Below, one piece after another: positions 6,387 through 16,660 of a DNA stretch of 63,994 bases. The stretch spans positions 1-63,994 of the forward strand of contig JAJFVL010000033.1 in NCBI GenBank assembly GCA_021371855.1, read 5' to 3'. A program made the position numbers and the translations under genes. This stretch comes from Bacteroidales bacterium. GTDB lineage: Bacteria > Bacteroidota > Bacteroidia > Bacteroidales > VadinHA17. Position 1 is the first letter of the stretch, and each line of letters opens with the position of its first letter. The notes under the pieces were generated by a model. The model saw nothing but the letters and a program-made list of their open reading frames with translations. It was not told the origin of the DNA and ran no database searches.

Positions 6387-9300
6387 ATGAAAAAATTTTG
6401 TAGGTATTCAGGAGATAATTTAAATAAATTATGCTCCTGGAAAATCTTTAAAATTATGAGAAATTCTCTGATTCTGCTTTTTATTACGGTCTTTCAGGTG
6501 TATGCCGAGAACTCATACTCACAAAATACCAGGCTTACGCTAAACTTAAACAATGTCACTGTAGCTAATGTTCTTGAGGAAATTGAAAATAACAGCGAGT
6601 TCTTTTTCCTCTTCAATTCAAAATTGATCGACGTAGAGAGAAAAGTCTCTGTATCGATGGACGATAAGAAAATTTCTGATATCTTATCCACTCTCTTTTC
6701 AGGTACAGATGTTAATTATCTCGTATATGACAGGCAGATCATCCTTACACCGGGAGATGAATTATCAACGCTTCCTGCCACATTACCGCAACAGATTAAA
6801 GTAACAGGAACCATTAAAGATGAAAATGGAAGTCCTTTACCTGGTGTTAACATTCAGGTTGAAGGTACAACTATTGGCGCTATTTCAAATATCAATGGTG
6901 TGTACACAATAAATTTGCCAAATGAAAATGCTGTTCTTGTTTTTTCCTTTATAGGGTATAAAAGTCAGAAAGTATCTTCAAATGGCAGACTGGCTATCGA
7001 TGTTACATTGGAACCCGAACTCTCGGTATTGGACGATGTTGTGGTAGTAGCATATGGAACTACTAAGAAAAAAGACCTGACAGGTTCTATAAGCACTGTA
7101 GAGGCTAAATTAATAGCTACACAGGCAAACTCAACGATTACGCGTGCCCTGGAAGGTGCGGTTGCAGGTTTACAGGTAGCTGCAGTTGACGGACAGCCTG
7201 GTTTGGATATGGGTATCCGTTTACGTGGTATCGGTACAGCAAGTCAGAATAATTCAAATGCTCTGATAGTTATCGACGGTGTACCTGCTCAGAATGATAA
7301 CCCTTTATCTACTATCAACTCAAAGGATATTGCAAGTGTCACCGTTTTAAAGGATGCAGCTTCTACTGCTTTATACGGCTCACGTGGCGCCAATGGTGTA
7401 GTTTTGATCACTACAAAAAAAGGAAGTAGCGGGGCAACGAAAATCTCCTTTGAAGGCCGTTGGGGTGTTAATCAGGTAGGACCTTATGAATATGATAAAA
7501 TTTCTGACCCGAAAGACATTTATGAGTATGCTTGGTTAACAATCTATAATTCAGTTCGTTATGGTGTAGGCGGATCAGGAATGGCAAAAAATTACACAAC
7601 AAACGTACAAAATCCGAATATGTCGCACGAAGATGCTGCAGCTTTTGCCAGCACACACTTGTTTGATTATACAGGATCAACAAGCACATTCTCTCGCAAT
7701 GCTCTGGGTAATTGGATGTTATACAACGTGCCTGGCGCTGTTTATACAACAACAGGGACCGGTGCAACATCCAGTGCGAAGATGTCAGGAGCTTATCTGG
7801 TTAATACTGATGGCAAACTGAATCCGGATGCAAAATTGCTTTACAATGATAACTACGACAAATATCTGTTGCAAAACAAATCACGTCAGGAGTATAACCT
7901 TTCGGCTACCGGCGGTACCGACAAGGTGGATTATTTCGTTTCGTTAGGTTATCTGGAAGATCCTTCCTATATCCGTGGATCCCAATTTGGGCGTTACAGC
8001 GGACGTGTCAATGTAAACGCAAAACTGTATGATTGGTTAAAAGTGGGCGCTAATGTAGCTTATTCATGGCGCGAAACGCAATCTACTTCTACCCGTTATG
8101 GTCGTAATCCCGGATCGGCGACAGCCAATCCTTTCTCTTATTTCAATGGTCAGAACCAATTGATTCAGTTGTATGCCCACGATAAGGACGGGAATTATAT
8201 CTACGAAAACGGAGAAAAGAAAGTGCATGTCCTGGCTGGTGATACCTATTCTCCATTAGGGCTGACGTCAACGGCTTCGAATTCAACGAATATCCTGTAT
8301 ATGCTTGATACGGATCAGGATATAAGAAGATCCAGCGATATAGTTACAAGATCATATGCTGAAATAAAATTCCTGAAAGACTTCACGTTCACTACCAATC
8401 TTGGGTTGGAAAAATACCATGAGACCCGTACACGCTATTGGAATAGCAAAACCGGTCAGTCTCAGGGAACAGGTGCCTTTGGAAAAGTTTATCAAAACGT
8501 AACCGTTCTCAATACACAGCAATTGTTGAATTACAATAAAGATATTGACAGACATCATGTGGATGCTATGGTTGGTCACGAGTTCAACAGGTATAATTTT
8601 GAAACAATCTCCTACAATTCGGCTTATGAATTGATTCCGGGCTTTGTTAATTTTACAAACTTTGTAGGGCATTATACAGGAGGTACATTTTCAGGTCCTG
8701 GTGGCAATGAATATGGTAACGCGATGGAAAGTTATTTAGGACGTGCCAACTATATTTATGATAATAAATATTATGTTGCAGCTTCACTTCGCCGCGATGG
8801 TTCTTCCAAATTCAAATACAAAGAAAATCGTTGGGGAACCTTCTGGTCAGTCGGTGGTGGCTGGAGAGTATCGGGCGAAAGTTTCATGGATAATACCAAA
8901 AATTGGCTGGATAACCTGAAAGTACGTGCCAGCTACGGTATTATTGGTAATCAAAACGGCATCGGCAACTATTCAGGTTATCAGACCTGGGGTTATGGAG
9001 CTAAATATACCTCAACAACGGCAGGTAACGGTATCCCTGCAAGTTACACATTATCACAGGGTGCTTTTCCAAACGATGCTCTGACATGGGAAAACACGCA
9101 TACATTTGATGCAGGTATCGATTTCACTTTGTTTAATCGTGTAAACGGTACTTTCGATGTCTTTGACAAAAACACAGTAAATGCTGTTTGGGATCAACCT
9201 ATTGCATTATCACTTGGTCAGGCAAGTTTGTCAAAGAACTCGGCAAGGATCCAAAACAGAGGATTTGAGGTTGAATTGAATATTGACATTATCAGGCAAA

Positions 9301-10181
9301 AAGACCTCTATTGGTCAGTTACACTGAACGGGACCCATTTTACGACTATATTGAAGAAAGTGCCCAAAGGAGTAGGTTCGGCAGCATTGGATGGCAACTG
9401 GACGGCTAATGCTGATGCATGGTCAATAGCCGGATCTGGTACTTCTGCAAACGTTACCTATTTACGAGGTGTAGGGAAAGATTATTACAATCTGTATCAG
9501 TTTAAATATGGTGGCGTAGATCAGAATACCGGACTTCCTCTCTTCTGGCACAAAGTTACGGATGCTGATCATACCGCCGGATTATATACCGATGTGGCTG
9601 TAGGTGGAGATGTAAAGACAACCAACTATTCAACAGCATCCCGTTACGAATTGGGCAGTGCGATTCCTGACTGGATAGGAGGTTTAAGCACTACTGTGAG
9701 ATACAAAGCCTTTGACTTTACCGCAATGTTTGCATACCAGTTAGGTGGTAAATTTTATAGTACTGAATACGGTAATGGTATGTATCGCAGCGATAATCTT
9801 GCATTTGCTTTATCAGCTGAATTGATCGGAAATACATGGACACCTGAGAATACAGGAGCAAAATTCCCGATGGCTATGTATGGGAACAAATATGGTGACG
9901 GATCTACTTTTGGAAGCTGGATGTACTCCGATATGGCATTATTCAGTGCTTCTTATCTGAATTTCAAGAATGTGACACTGGGGTATACTCTGCCTGCAAA
10001 TTTGTTAAAGAAATACAGAATCAATGCTTTCCGGGTGTATGTGTCTGGTGATAACCTGTTTATGGTAACCGAACATTCCGGCATTGACCCGCGTATGTCG
10101 CTGGTTGGAGGTTATGATGTAGGTGCTTATGCATTTGCTTCAAGCCGTACAATTTCATTCGGCATAAACTTCGATTTCTAG
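6387..10181 (+). CDS. SusC/RagA-type TonB-dependent outer-membrane transporter with STN signalling domain (PUL 1)
   Basis: A 1264-residue outer-membrane protein. After a long N-terminal leader (hydrophobic RNSLILLFITVFQVYA) come the STN domain (about 45-121, LTLNLNNVTVANVLEEIENNS), a carboxypeptidase-D-like regulatory domain (about 136-212, GTIKDENGSPLPGVNIQVEG), and a TonB-box-like DDVVVVAYG near 216. The plug domain carries the SusC signature SVTVLKDAASTALYGSRGANGV, and the beta-barrel ends FGINFDF with a terminal aromatic. It imports an oligosaccharide with its SusD partner 22 nt downstream. The STN domain fits control by the neighbouring FecR and sigma. Confidence 0.95.
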   Translation: MKKFCRYSGDNLNKLCSWKIFKIMRNSLILLFITVFQVYAENSYSQNTRLTLNLNNVTVANVLEEIENNSEFFFLFNSKLIDVERKVSVSMDDKKISDILSTLFSGTDVNYLVYDRQIILTPGDELSTLPATLPQQIKVTGTIKDENGSPLPGVNIQVEGTTIGAISNINGVYTINLPNENAVLVFSFIGYKSQKVSSNGRLAIDVTLEPELSVLDDVVVVAYGTTKKKDLTGSISTVEAKLIATQANSTITRALEGAVAGLQVAAVDGQPGLDMGIRLRGIGTASQNNSNALIVIDGVPAQNDNPLSTINSKDIASVTVLKDAASTALYGSRGANGVVLITTKKGSSGATKISFEGRWGVNQVGPYEYDKISDPKDIYEYAWLTIYNSVRYGVGGSGMAKNYTTNVQNPNMSHEDAAAFASTHLFDYTGSTSTFSRNALGNWMLYNVPGAVYTTTGTGATSSAKMSGAYLVNTDGKLNPDAKLLYNDNYDKYLLQNKSRQEYNLSATGGTDKVDYFVSLGYLEDPSYIRGSQFGRYSGRVNVNAKLYDWLKVGANVAYSWRETQSTSTRYGRNPGSATANPFSYFNGQNQLIQLYAHDKDGNYIYENGEKKVHVLAGDTYSPLGLTSTASNSTNILYMLDTDQDIRRSSDIVTRSYAEIKFLKDFTFTTNLGLEKYHETRTRYWNSKTGQSQGTGAFGKVYQNVTVLNTQQLLNYNKDIDRHHVDAMVGHEFNRYNFETISYNSAYELIPGFVNFTNFVGHYTGGTFSGPGGNEYGNAMESYLGRANYIYDNKYYVAASLRRDGSSKFKYKENRWGTFWSVGGGWRVSGESFMDNTKNWLDNLKVRASYGIIGNQNGIGNYSGYQTWGYGAKYTSTTAGNGIPASYTLSQGAFPNDALTWENTHTFDAGIDFTLFNRVNGTFDVFDKNTVNAVWDQPIALSLGQASLSKNSARIQNRGFEVELNIDIIRQKDLYWSVTLNGTHFTTILKKVPKGVGSAALDGNWTANADAWSIAGSGTSANVTYLRGVGKDYYNLYQFKYGGVDQNTGLPLFWHKVTDADHTAGLYTDVAVGGDVKTTNYSTASRYELGSAIPDWIGGLSTTVRYKAFDFTAMFAYQLGGKFYSTEYGNGMYRSDNLAFALSAELIGNTWTPENTGAKFPMAMYGNKYGDGSTFGSWMYSDMALFSASYLNFKNVTLGYTLPANLLKKYRINAFRVYVSGDNLFMVTEHSGIDPRMSLVGGYDVGAYAFASSRTISFGINFDF

Positions 10182-10203
10182 AAAACTTTAAAAATCAGTC
10201 AAT

Positions 10204-11814
10204 ATGAAAAATTATATAATTGGAATAGTATTTCTTGCGTGCATGCTTTTATCTTCGTGTGCCAAGGAATTGGAAATGACACCTCCAAATAGCATTATAA
10301 CGGAACAGATCAAAGATATCTTAGCTTCCGGAGACACAGCACAGATAAACAAGGTCTTTGCAGGTTTGGCAAACACGATGCCAGAGCAATTCAATGCGAG
10401 TGGAATAAGTGGAGGAGGAACTGCTGATGCGCGTTATCGTTCGATCCAGGGAATGGATTATATGCGTAGTCTGGAAGGGAATGATATAATATTTGGTGCT
10501 AAAAACCTTGGTATATTTGGTGCTGACGAATATTATCTCCGTGATTTCATATCTACAGCTGTTGATAAAAATTCAATCTATTGGACTCATGCATGGGCAA
10601 TAATCACTGCCGTAAATAAAATGTTGTCATACCTTGATGACGAAACGATAGGAAACATTGCAAGATTGAAAGAATTCAAAGCAAGAGGTCTGGTGGCCCG
10701 TGCGTATGCATACCTTTATTTGATGGAAAACTATCAGGATTCCTATTTGCAGGGTGGAAAGGATAAACTTGGTATCATGTTGTATGATTATTATTCTCCT
10801 CTTCAACCATACAAACCGCGTTCTTCTTCTACCGAAACGTATGATTTTATAAAGAACGACCTGAATACTGCTATTAATTTATTTCAGGAGGCAGGAATAG
10901 GAATCACAACCAAAAATCTTTCAGACATTGATCTGGCTGTTACAAATTTTCTCCTGGCACGGGTATCACTGATTACAGGCGATTGGGCAAAAACCATTTC
11001 ATCATGTGATGCTATCTTAACAAAATATTCTGCGCTGATGGCAGAAAGTGTGTATGGCGGTACAAAAAATGTAAGTGCAACGAGTGTCCCTGAGATTCGT
11101 CCTGAAACAAACGGATTTCTATATAATAATGTAAATCCGGAAGTAATATTGGGATGGCCGGTAGGCCAGGCGCTGACAGCACATAACGGGTGGCTGAATC
11201 CGTTTGGCGAAGGGAATGGTGGTTTGGGTGAAGGTTTTGCGCGTATAGACAACCGTCTCTATGAGAAGATTGATGATAATGACTATCGCAAAAATTGTTT
11301 TATGGCAACCGCCTTTGGAGATTATAAATATCCGACTGCTGGTACTGTAAGGTACATTCCTGCTTATACTAACTTGAAATTTGCTGCCACACACGGTATT
11401 GGAACAGACGATAAGAAAAATGTCGGAACCGTTACATGCTATTATATGCGTACTTCCGAGGTTTACCTGATGAAAGCTGAAGCACAGGCTCAGTCAAGTG
11501 ATGCAACCGGGGCTAAAAATACGTTGAATATACTGCTTGCTGCACGGACAAAAGCATCTGCTACAACTCTCACGTGCGACAATTATGCCTCCATGGCTGG
11601 TATGTCTGCTTTGCAAATGGTTCAGCTTCAGACCAGGATCGAATTATGGGGCGAGAATGGTCGCGAATTCTTCAATAATAAACGGTGGAATATTCCGGTA
11701 GACCGGACAAGCTCTGCCAATCATCTTGATAAAGGTACGTATAGTGTTGCGAACATGACTCTGCAAATTCCTGAAGCAGAAACGTTGTACAACCCTCTTT
11801 GTGTACAGAACTAA
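10204..11814 (+). CDS. SusD/RagB-type surface glycan-binding lipoprotein (PUL 1)
   Basis: A 536-residue lipoprotein with signal and lipobox MLLSSC (Cys 19). The N-terminal region shows helical TPR-like repeats typical of SusD (KEFKARGLVARAYAYLYLMENYQDSY). The C-terminal domain contains the family segments VTCYYMRTSEVYLMKAEAQAQ and RIELWGENGREFFNNKRW, and it ends QIPEAETLYNP. It caps the SusC barrel and captures the oligosaccharide. It is the last gene of the sigma/FecR/SusCD unit, because a strong terminator follows directly. Confidence 0.93.
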   Translation: MKNYIIGIVFLACMLLSSCAKELEMTPPNSIITEQIKDILASGDTAQINKVFAGLANTMPEQFNASGISGGGTADARYRSIQGMDYMRSLEGNDIIFGAKNLGIFGADEYYLRDFISTAVDKNSIYWTHAWAIITAVNKMLSYLDDETIGNIARLKEFKARGLVARAYAYLYLMENYQDSYLQGGKDKLGIMLYDYYSPLQPYKPRSSSTETYDFIKNDLNTAINLFQEAGIGITTKNLSDIDLAVTNFLLARVSLITGDWAKTISSCDAILTKYSALMAESVYGGTKNVSATSVPEIRPETNGFLYNNVNPEVILGWPVGQALTAHNGWLNPFGEGNGGLGEGFARIDNRLYEKIDDNDYRKNCFMATAFGDYKYPTAGTVRYIPAYTNLKFAATHGIGTDDKKNVGTVTCYYMRTSEVYLMKAEAQAQSSDATGAKNTLNILLAARTKASATTLTCDNYASMAGMSALQMVQLQTRIELWGENGREFFNNKRWNIPVDRTSSANHLDKGTYSVANMTLQIPEAETLYNPLCVQN

Positions 11815-11839
11815 ATAAGTTTTAATTGTATACTCTTTT

Positions 11840-11869
11840 AGGGCGGAGCATATTGCCCCGCCCTTTTTT
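11840..11869 (+). terminator. Rho-independent terminator after SusD (PUL 1)
   Basis: AGGGCGG (11840-11846) pairs with CCGCCCT, followed by a run of T ending at 11869. The loop is GAGCATATTGC or similar. It separates SusCD transcription from the downstream enzyme genes. Confidence 0.8.
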
Positions 11870-11971
11870 CAGGTCAGGCAATTGTTTTTTTTCTGTTAGA
11901 GATTGATTGCCTGATCTTATTTGATCATCAACAAAATAAAGACATATAATAATTGCAGAAAATTAACTAAA

Positions 11972-13603
11972 ATGAGTCGATCTTTTCACCAAGCTGTCAT
12001 CCTGTTGTGGATTTCCTGTCTGTTTTGTTCATGTAGTAATCAGAATGCGAAATACCGGTTAATACATAATAATGACGGAACAGATGCTTTAGGAAATTTG
12101 TGGTTTCATAAACGTCCGTTAACCGTTGCTGATATCAATGCTTATGTTGATATGGTTGCAAACACCCAGGTTACTACTTATATGATGTGCAGCGGTAGTG
12201 ATTTTTTGTACTATCGGTCAAAATACGGTAATTTATTTTGCGATGATCTTAACGGGAAACTGGATTGTGGCTGTGATACAACTTCTTATAAGAATTTTTA
12301 CAGATATTATCAAAATTTTCTTAACCTTGAGAAGGAGGGAACCGATTTAATCTCGGCCTCCCTTAACAGGGCGAAGGAGGATGGTATGGAAGCGTTTATC
12401 ACCTACCGTATGAACGACCTTCATTTTAACGATACGGCCACTCATTGCCCTATTGTCTACAGTGATTTCTGGTACAAACATCCTGAATTCTGGTTGAATG
12501 ATTCTACCCCCGGGTGGAACGCTCCCCGGGCACTTGATTTTGCGCATGAAGAAGTACGCGATCATAAACTTGCTATAATTTCTGAACAGCTCGATAAATA
12601 TGATATGATCGATGGATTCGATCTTGACTTTATGCGTTTTATAGTTTACTTCAAGATGGGTGAGGGGAGGAAAAATGCCCCGTTAATGACCCAGCTTGTA
12701 AAAGATATTAAGGCAAAAACAGATGAAGTTTCTGCACGACGCGGAAAGAAAATCCTTCTGTCTGTAAGGGTTCCTCCGACAGTTGAAGACTGTTTCAATA
12801 AAGGATTGGATATAAAGGAATGGATACGTCTGGGATTAGTTGATTTTGTAACTATAGGTATTCATTGGAAGGGTGACCCATCACTGCCTGTAGCTAAATT
12901 CAGAAAAGATTTAGGCAAAATTAATATTCCTCTGTATGCCTCTGTTGACGATGGAGGCTATACTCCCCGTGAGACTTTTTCTCATGGGATGTTTCGCGGA
13001 ATGGCATCTCATATTCTGTCGCAGGGAGCAGATGGAATATATCTTTTCAATCAATATTATAGTGTTTACATGTCAGAATACAATAGACAAACCCACCTCG
13101 AAGAGGGTGGTTATGTATGCCGTGTTATGATGCCTCAGTTACTCAGGGAACTTGGTTCTTTGGAAACTTTGAAGAACCGCAATAAAATTTATTGTTTATG
13201 CGATAGTTCTGTTGAGTACCAGATCAGACCACCATCTCCGCTTCCATTAAAAGTTACTGACCAAACAACCTCGGAAGCTGAAATATATATAGGTGATGAT
13301 CCGGAGAAGACGGTCCCCCTGGAATCTATCCTGTTTTTCCGTTTAAACAAACCAGCTCAGTGTGATTTGTCTGTTAACGGAATTAAAATTTCTAAAGAAA
13401 ATCCGGAGTATGTTTATTTGTTCGACATGGCAAGAGGTTTACAAAACTGTGAACAGGAATACGCATTTGTACTTCCGGAATCTTCCCTGAAACAGGGGTA
13501 TAATAAAATTGAATTCAAAGCCATGAAATCAGATTCATTCCGTGTGAAACGTCTGGAAGTGGCTTTAAAATATGGTGATGTTGAAACTCACGGGTATTTT
13601 TAG
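11972..13603 (+). CDS. GHL10/YngK-like glycoside hydrolase-type lipoprotein
   Basis: The start at 11972 is chosen because it gives a clean lipoprotein signal (ILLWISCLFCSC); an in-frame ATG at 11921 would add 17 polar residues. The 543-residue product has a TIM-barrel-like core: KYDMIDGFDLDFMRF and SARRGKKILLSVRVPP, then WIRLGLVDFVTIGIHW and GADGIYLFNQYY. This pattern resembles the glycosyl-hydrolase-like GHL10 group. A C-terminal beta-sandwich-like part follows (SEAEIYIGDDPEKTVPLES). The Asp residues of DGFDLDF are candidate catalytic acids. It is the first enzyme gene after the SusD terminator. Its substrate is unknown, and assignment beyond a TIM-barrel hydrolase is tentative. Confidence 0.6.
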   Translation: MSRSFHQAVILLWISCLFCSCSNQNAKYRLIHNNDGTDALGNLWFHKRPLTVADINAYVDMVANTQVTTYMMCSGSDFLYYRSKYGNLFCDDLNGKLDCGCDTTSYKNFYRYYQNFLNLEKEGTDLISASLNRAKEDGMEAFITYRMNDLHFNDTATHCPIVYSDFWYKHPEFWLNDSTPGWNAPRALDFAHEEVRDHKLAIISEQLDKYDMIDGFDLDFMRFIVYFKMGEGRKNAPLMTQLVKDIKAKTDEVSARRGKKILLSVRVPPTVEDCFNKGLDIKEWIRLGLVDFVTIGIHWKGDPSLPVAKFRKDLGKINIPLYASVDDGGYTPRETFSHGMFRGMASHILSQGADGIYLFNQYYSVYMSEYNRQTHLEEGGYVCRVMMPQLLRELGSLETLKNRNKIYCLCDSSVEYQIRPPSPLPLKVTDQTTSEAEIYIGDDPEKTVPLESILFFRLNKPAQCDLSVNGIKISKENPEYVYLFDMARGLQNCEQEYAFVLPESSLKQGYNKIEFKAMKSDSFRVKRLEVALKYGDVETHGYF

Positions 13604-13638
13604 TAAGATCCCGTTATATAAGTTTAAAAATTTATTTA

Positions 13639-16506
13639 ATGAAAAGAAGGACATTTATATCTCAGAGTGCAATTCTTTTAGCAGGATGTGTTGTTGCCAA
13701 TACGGTTCCTGTGTTTGGGAATAATTCCTGGAGTTATCAGTACAAAAATCCTGATATAAATCTGTTTAGTCTGTTTAAGACTCCCGGATCCATTTATCAC
13801 CCTTTTGTGCGTTGGTGGTGGAATGGTGACAAGGTTGAATCACAGGAACTTATCAGGGAGCTGCATTTGTTGAAAGACGCAGGTATAGGTGGCGTGGAGA
13901 TAAATCCTATTTCATTTCCATCAACCGGCGATGACCTTGGAAAAAAGTCACTTACCTGGCTGAGTGATGAATGGATCGATATGTTACTGGTGGTTTTTGC
14001 AGAAGCAAAAAAGCTGGATATGACCTGCGATCTTATAGTGGGCTCCGGATGGCCATTTGGAGCCGAGACACTGAAAAGGGAGGAGAGGGCTCAGGTAGTT
14101 ATCATTTACGCAGAAAAACTGGAAGGCCCTTCTGTATTTGAGACATCACAGTTCAATATCTTCAAGACTGTTGACCCCGGAGTGACAGAACCTTGTCCAA
14201 GCCGTACCTTTGAAATTATTTCACTTAAGCTGGTTCCTGATCCTTTAAATGGTCTTGATCAGGTTATTGAACTCTCAGATAAGCAGAACGATGAGATAAT
14301 CAGTGTTGAAGTGCCTGCCGGCAAATATGTTCTGTATGCACTGGTAAAGGTTGATTCGTTTGCCTGTGTGATAAACGGAGCTCCGGGTGCCGCCGGGCCG
14401 ATCCTCAATCATATGGACAAGGTGGCAGTCAGGAAATACCTCGACCACATGTCCGATACAATTCAGAAAAAGACAGGTCCTCTTTCCAACCACTTACGTG
14501 CCTTCTTTACCGATTCTATGGAGCTGGAGGGATGTAACTGGTCGGATGACCTTGCAGAAGAATTTAAAAAAAGAAGAGGATATGATATAATGCCGTACCT
14601 TCCTTTTATTATGTTCAAGGTAGGCCGTCTGGGATCGGTTGTTGACGAAAAATACGGAGCTGCCAAGACACCTGAATTCGAGGAAGAGATCAAACGTGTA
14701 CGCTTCGACTTCGAGTTGACCAAAGCAGAGATGCTGAGGGAGCGTTTTACCATGACTTACCTTCAATGGTGCAGGGACCAGAAGGTGAAATCGCGTGCCC
14801 AGGCTTACGGACGTGGATTTTTCCCATTGGAAACCAGCCTGGGATACGATATTCCCGAGGGTGAATCGTGGACCACTAACTGGCTGAAGCACCGTGTCGG
14901 GGAAGAGATGCCCGACGATGATTACCGGAGGGGACGCGGTTATACCATGATTAATAAATTTGTCTCATCAGCATCTCACTTGTCCGGGAAAAGGGTTGTC
15001 AGCTGTGAAGAGATGACCAATACATATAATGTATTTAACGAAACACTTGAATTTCTGAAAATAGGCTCTGACCAGAGCATAATGTCGGGAATTACACATT
15101 CAATATGGCATGGATTTAACTATTCGCCTCCCGACGCTCCATTCCCCGGATGGGTACAATATGGATCATATTATAATGAGAACAGTAACTGGTGGCCTTA
15201 TTTCAAATACCTGAATGAATATAAAGCCCGCATATCATCTCAGCTTCAGAACGCTGATATGTATGCCGACATAGCTTTACTGCCTGCTAATTACGACATG
15301 TGGGGCGAAATCGGAGTGCAGACCGATCCTTTTCCTGAAAAGCTTAATGTCCCTTACACATCTCTTATATGGGAATCTATAAATAAGAATGGAGGGGCAG
15401 CCGATTATATCACGGAGATCATTATAAGAGATTCGGAGGTAAAAAAAGGAGAGCTCTGCTATGGCCAGAGAAAATACGGGACAATCTTCCTTGTTGAAGT
15501 GACAAGCACAACACCTGAAACTTTATCAAAACTATTTGATTTTGTATCAACAGGTGGAAGAGTTTTTTGTATTGAAAAATTTCCGGAAAAGTCCCTTGGA
15601 CTTATTAATAGCAAAGAAAGGGATAAAGAGATACAGGTTTGGGTTGAGAAACTTGAAAAATTTCCCAGTCGTTTTATACTGATTCAAAAACCTGAGGATA
15701 ACTGTTTCCTTGAGTGGTATAAAGATGTGATGACTCAATACAATATTCCTCATTATCTTGACATTAAAAAGCCTGATCGTTTTGTGATGCAGAACCGTTA
15801 TCAAAGCGATGACAGAAACGAAATCTTCTTCTTTGCCAACGCTCATATGCATAATTCTCACAGGACAAAGGTGACCTTCCCGAAAGAGATCACAGGCGGG
15901 CGTTACGGCTGGGTATTGGATGCCGAAACAGGAAACCGTTTCCGTATTAGTCTGAACGACGGCAGTTTTGAAATGAATCTTGGTCCGGCTGAATCGCGCA
16001 TTATCGTCTTCAACAGAGAAAAAGATGGTCCTGACTGGAATCCTGTACCTGTAACAGGACAGAAGAGTAAGACGCTTAAAGGTGGTTGGGAAGTGGAAAT
16101 GCACCACAGCCGGGAAGGTTGGATTAAGACCATTAACATGGGAGAATTAAAGGATCTAAAAAGCACCGATTATGTTCATTTTACAGGTACAGCTATCTAT
16201 CGTTATAAAACAAGTTTTAACGGAACAAAACCAACCTTTCTGAATCTTGGAAAAGTGTGGGGTGTTTCGGAAGTATTTATTAATGAAAAGAGTTGTGGAG
16301 TGAAATGGTACGGGAACAGGATCTATAATATTTCGGAGTATCTGCAAACAGGCTCAAACACAATTGAAGTACGGGTCATAACCACTATGGGAAATTATAT
16401 GAAAACCTTGGTTGACAATAAGACAGCACAGAAATTCACTGTGCTCGGGAGCAAAGATCAACCTCTCCAGTCAATGGGACTGATCGGACCGGTAACACTT
16501 TATTAA
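13639..16506 (+). CDS. GH106-type alpha-L-rhamnosidase
   Basis: A 955-residue exported enzyme with a twin-arginine-like leader (MKRRTFISQSAILLAGC). The start of the catalytic part, YHPFVRWWWNGDKVESQELI, then LLKDAGIGGVEINPI, is characteristic of GH106 and its relatives. DLIVGSGWPFG, DSMELEGCNW and SCEEMTN supply candidate catalytic or metal-contacting acids. A C-terminal galactose-binding-like beta-sandwich ends the protein (GTAIYRYKTSF, then WGVSEVFINEKSCG). The family cleaves terminal alpha-L-rhamnose from pectic rhamnogalacturonans. It starts 35 nt after the previous gene, suggesting co-transcription. Confidence 0.85.
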   Translation: MKRRTFISQSAILLAGCVVANTVPVFGNNSWSYQYKNPDINLFSLFKTPGSIYHPFVRWWWNGDKVESQELIRELHLLKDAGIGGVEINPISFPSTGDDLGKKSLTWLSDEWIDMLLVVFAEAKKLDMTCDLIVGSGWPFGAETLKREERAQVVIIYAEKLEGPSVFETSQFNIFKTVDPGVTEPCPSRTFEIISLKLVPDPLNGLDQVIELSDKQNDEIISVEVPAGKYVLYALVKVDSFACVINGAPGAAGPILNHMDKVAVRKYLDHMSDTIQKKTGPLSNHLRAFFTDSMELEGCNWSDDLAEEFKKRRGYDIMPYLPFIMFKVGRLGSVVDEKYGAAKTPEFEEEIKRVRFDFELTKAEMLRERFTMTYLQWCRDQKVKSRAQAYGRGFFPLETSLGYDIPEGESWTTNWLKHRVGEEMPDDDYRRGRGYTMINKFVSSASHLSGKRVVSCEEMTNTYNVFNETLEFLKIGSDQSIMSGITHSIWHGFNYSPPDAPFPGWVQYGSYYNENSNWWPYFKYLNEYKARISSQLQNADMYADIALLPANYDMWGEIGVQTDPFPEKLNVPYTSLIWESINKNGGAADYITEIIIRDSEVKKGELCYGQRKYGTIFLVEVTSTTPETLSKLFDFVSTGGRVFCIEKFPEKSLGLINSKERDKEIQVWVEKLEKFPSRFILIQKPEDNCFLEWYKDVMTQYNIPHYLDIKKPDRFVMQNRYQSDDRNEIFFFANAHMHNSHRTKVTFPKEITGGRYGWVLDAETGNRFRISLNDGSFEMNLGPAESRIIVFNREKDGPDWNPVPVTGQKSKTLKGGWEVEMHHSREGWIKTINMGELKDLKSTDYVHFTGTAIYRYKTSFNGTKPTFLNLGKVWGVSEVFINEKSCGVKWYGNRIYNISEYLQTGSNTIEVRVITTMGNYMKTLVDNKTAQKFTVLGSKDQPLQSMGLIGPVTLY

Positions 16507-16539
16507 TTGTAAATCAATAATATAATATAAATTAACAGC

Positions 16540-16634
16540 ATGAAACCCACATGATTAATAAAATTACAAACGATCCCGACTTGTCGGGAGAGCTTAACTA
16601 AGTCAATCATGTGCGGTTCTCCCGCCTTGGCGGG
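16540..16634 (+). repeat. Dispersed hairpin element, copy 2, carrying two nested CCCG palindromes
   Basis: ATGAAACCCACATGATT from 16540 pairs with AATCATGTGCGGTTC ending near 16619, with the same bulged G as copy 1. Its 48-nt loop holds the palindrome TCCCGACTTGTCGGGA (16574-16589). The right arm runs directly into a second palindrome CCCGCCTTGGCGGG (16621-16634). The element occupies most of the 154-nt gap between the GH106 and first GH28 genes. It could be a miniature mobile element, a repetitive palindrome that stabilises or processes the operon mRNA, or a remnant of a larger structured element. Confidence 0.65.
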
Positions 16635-16660
16635 AACCTTTATAAATTAATTAGATACAT

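Noticed and set aside
15547..16107. 186-codon open frame antisense to the GH106 gene
   Set aside because: Fully contained within the opposite strand of a conserved enzyme, with no RBS or domain.
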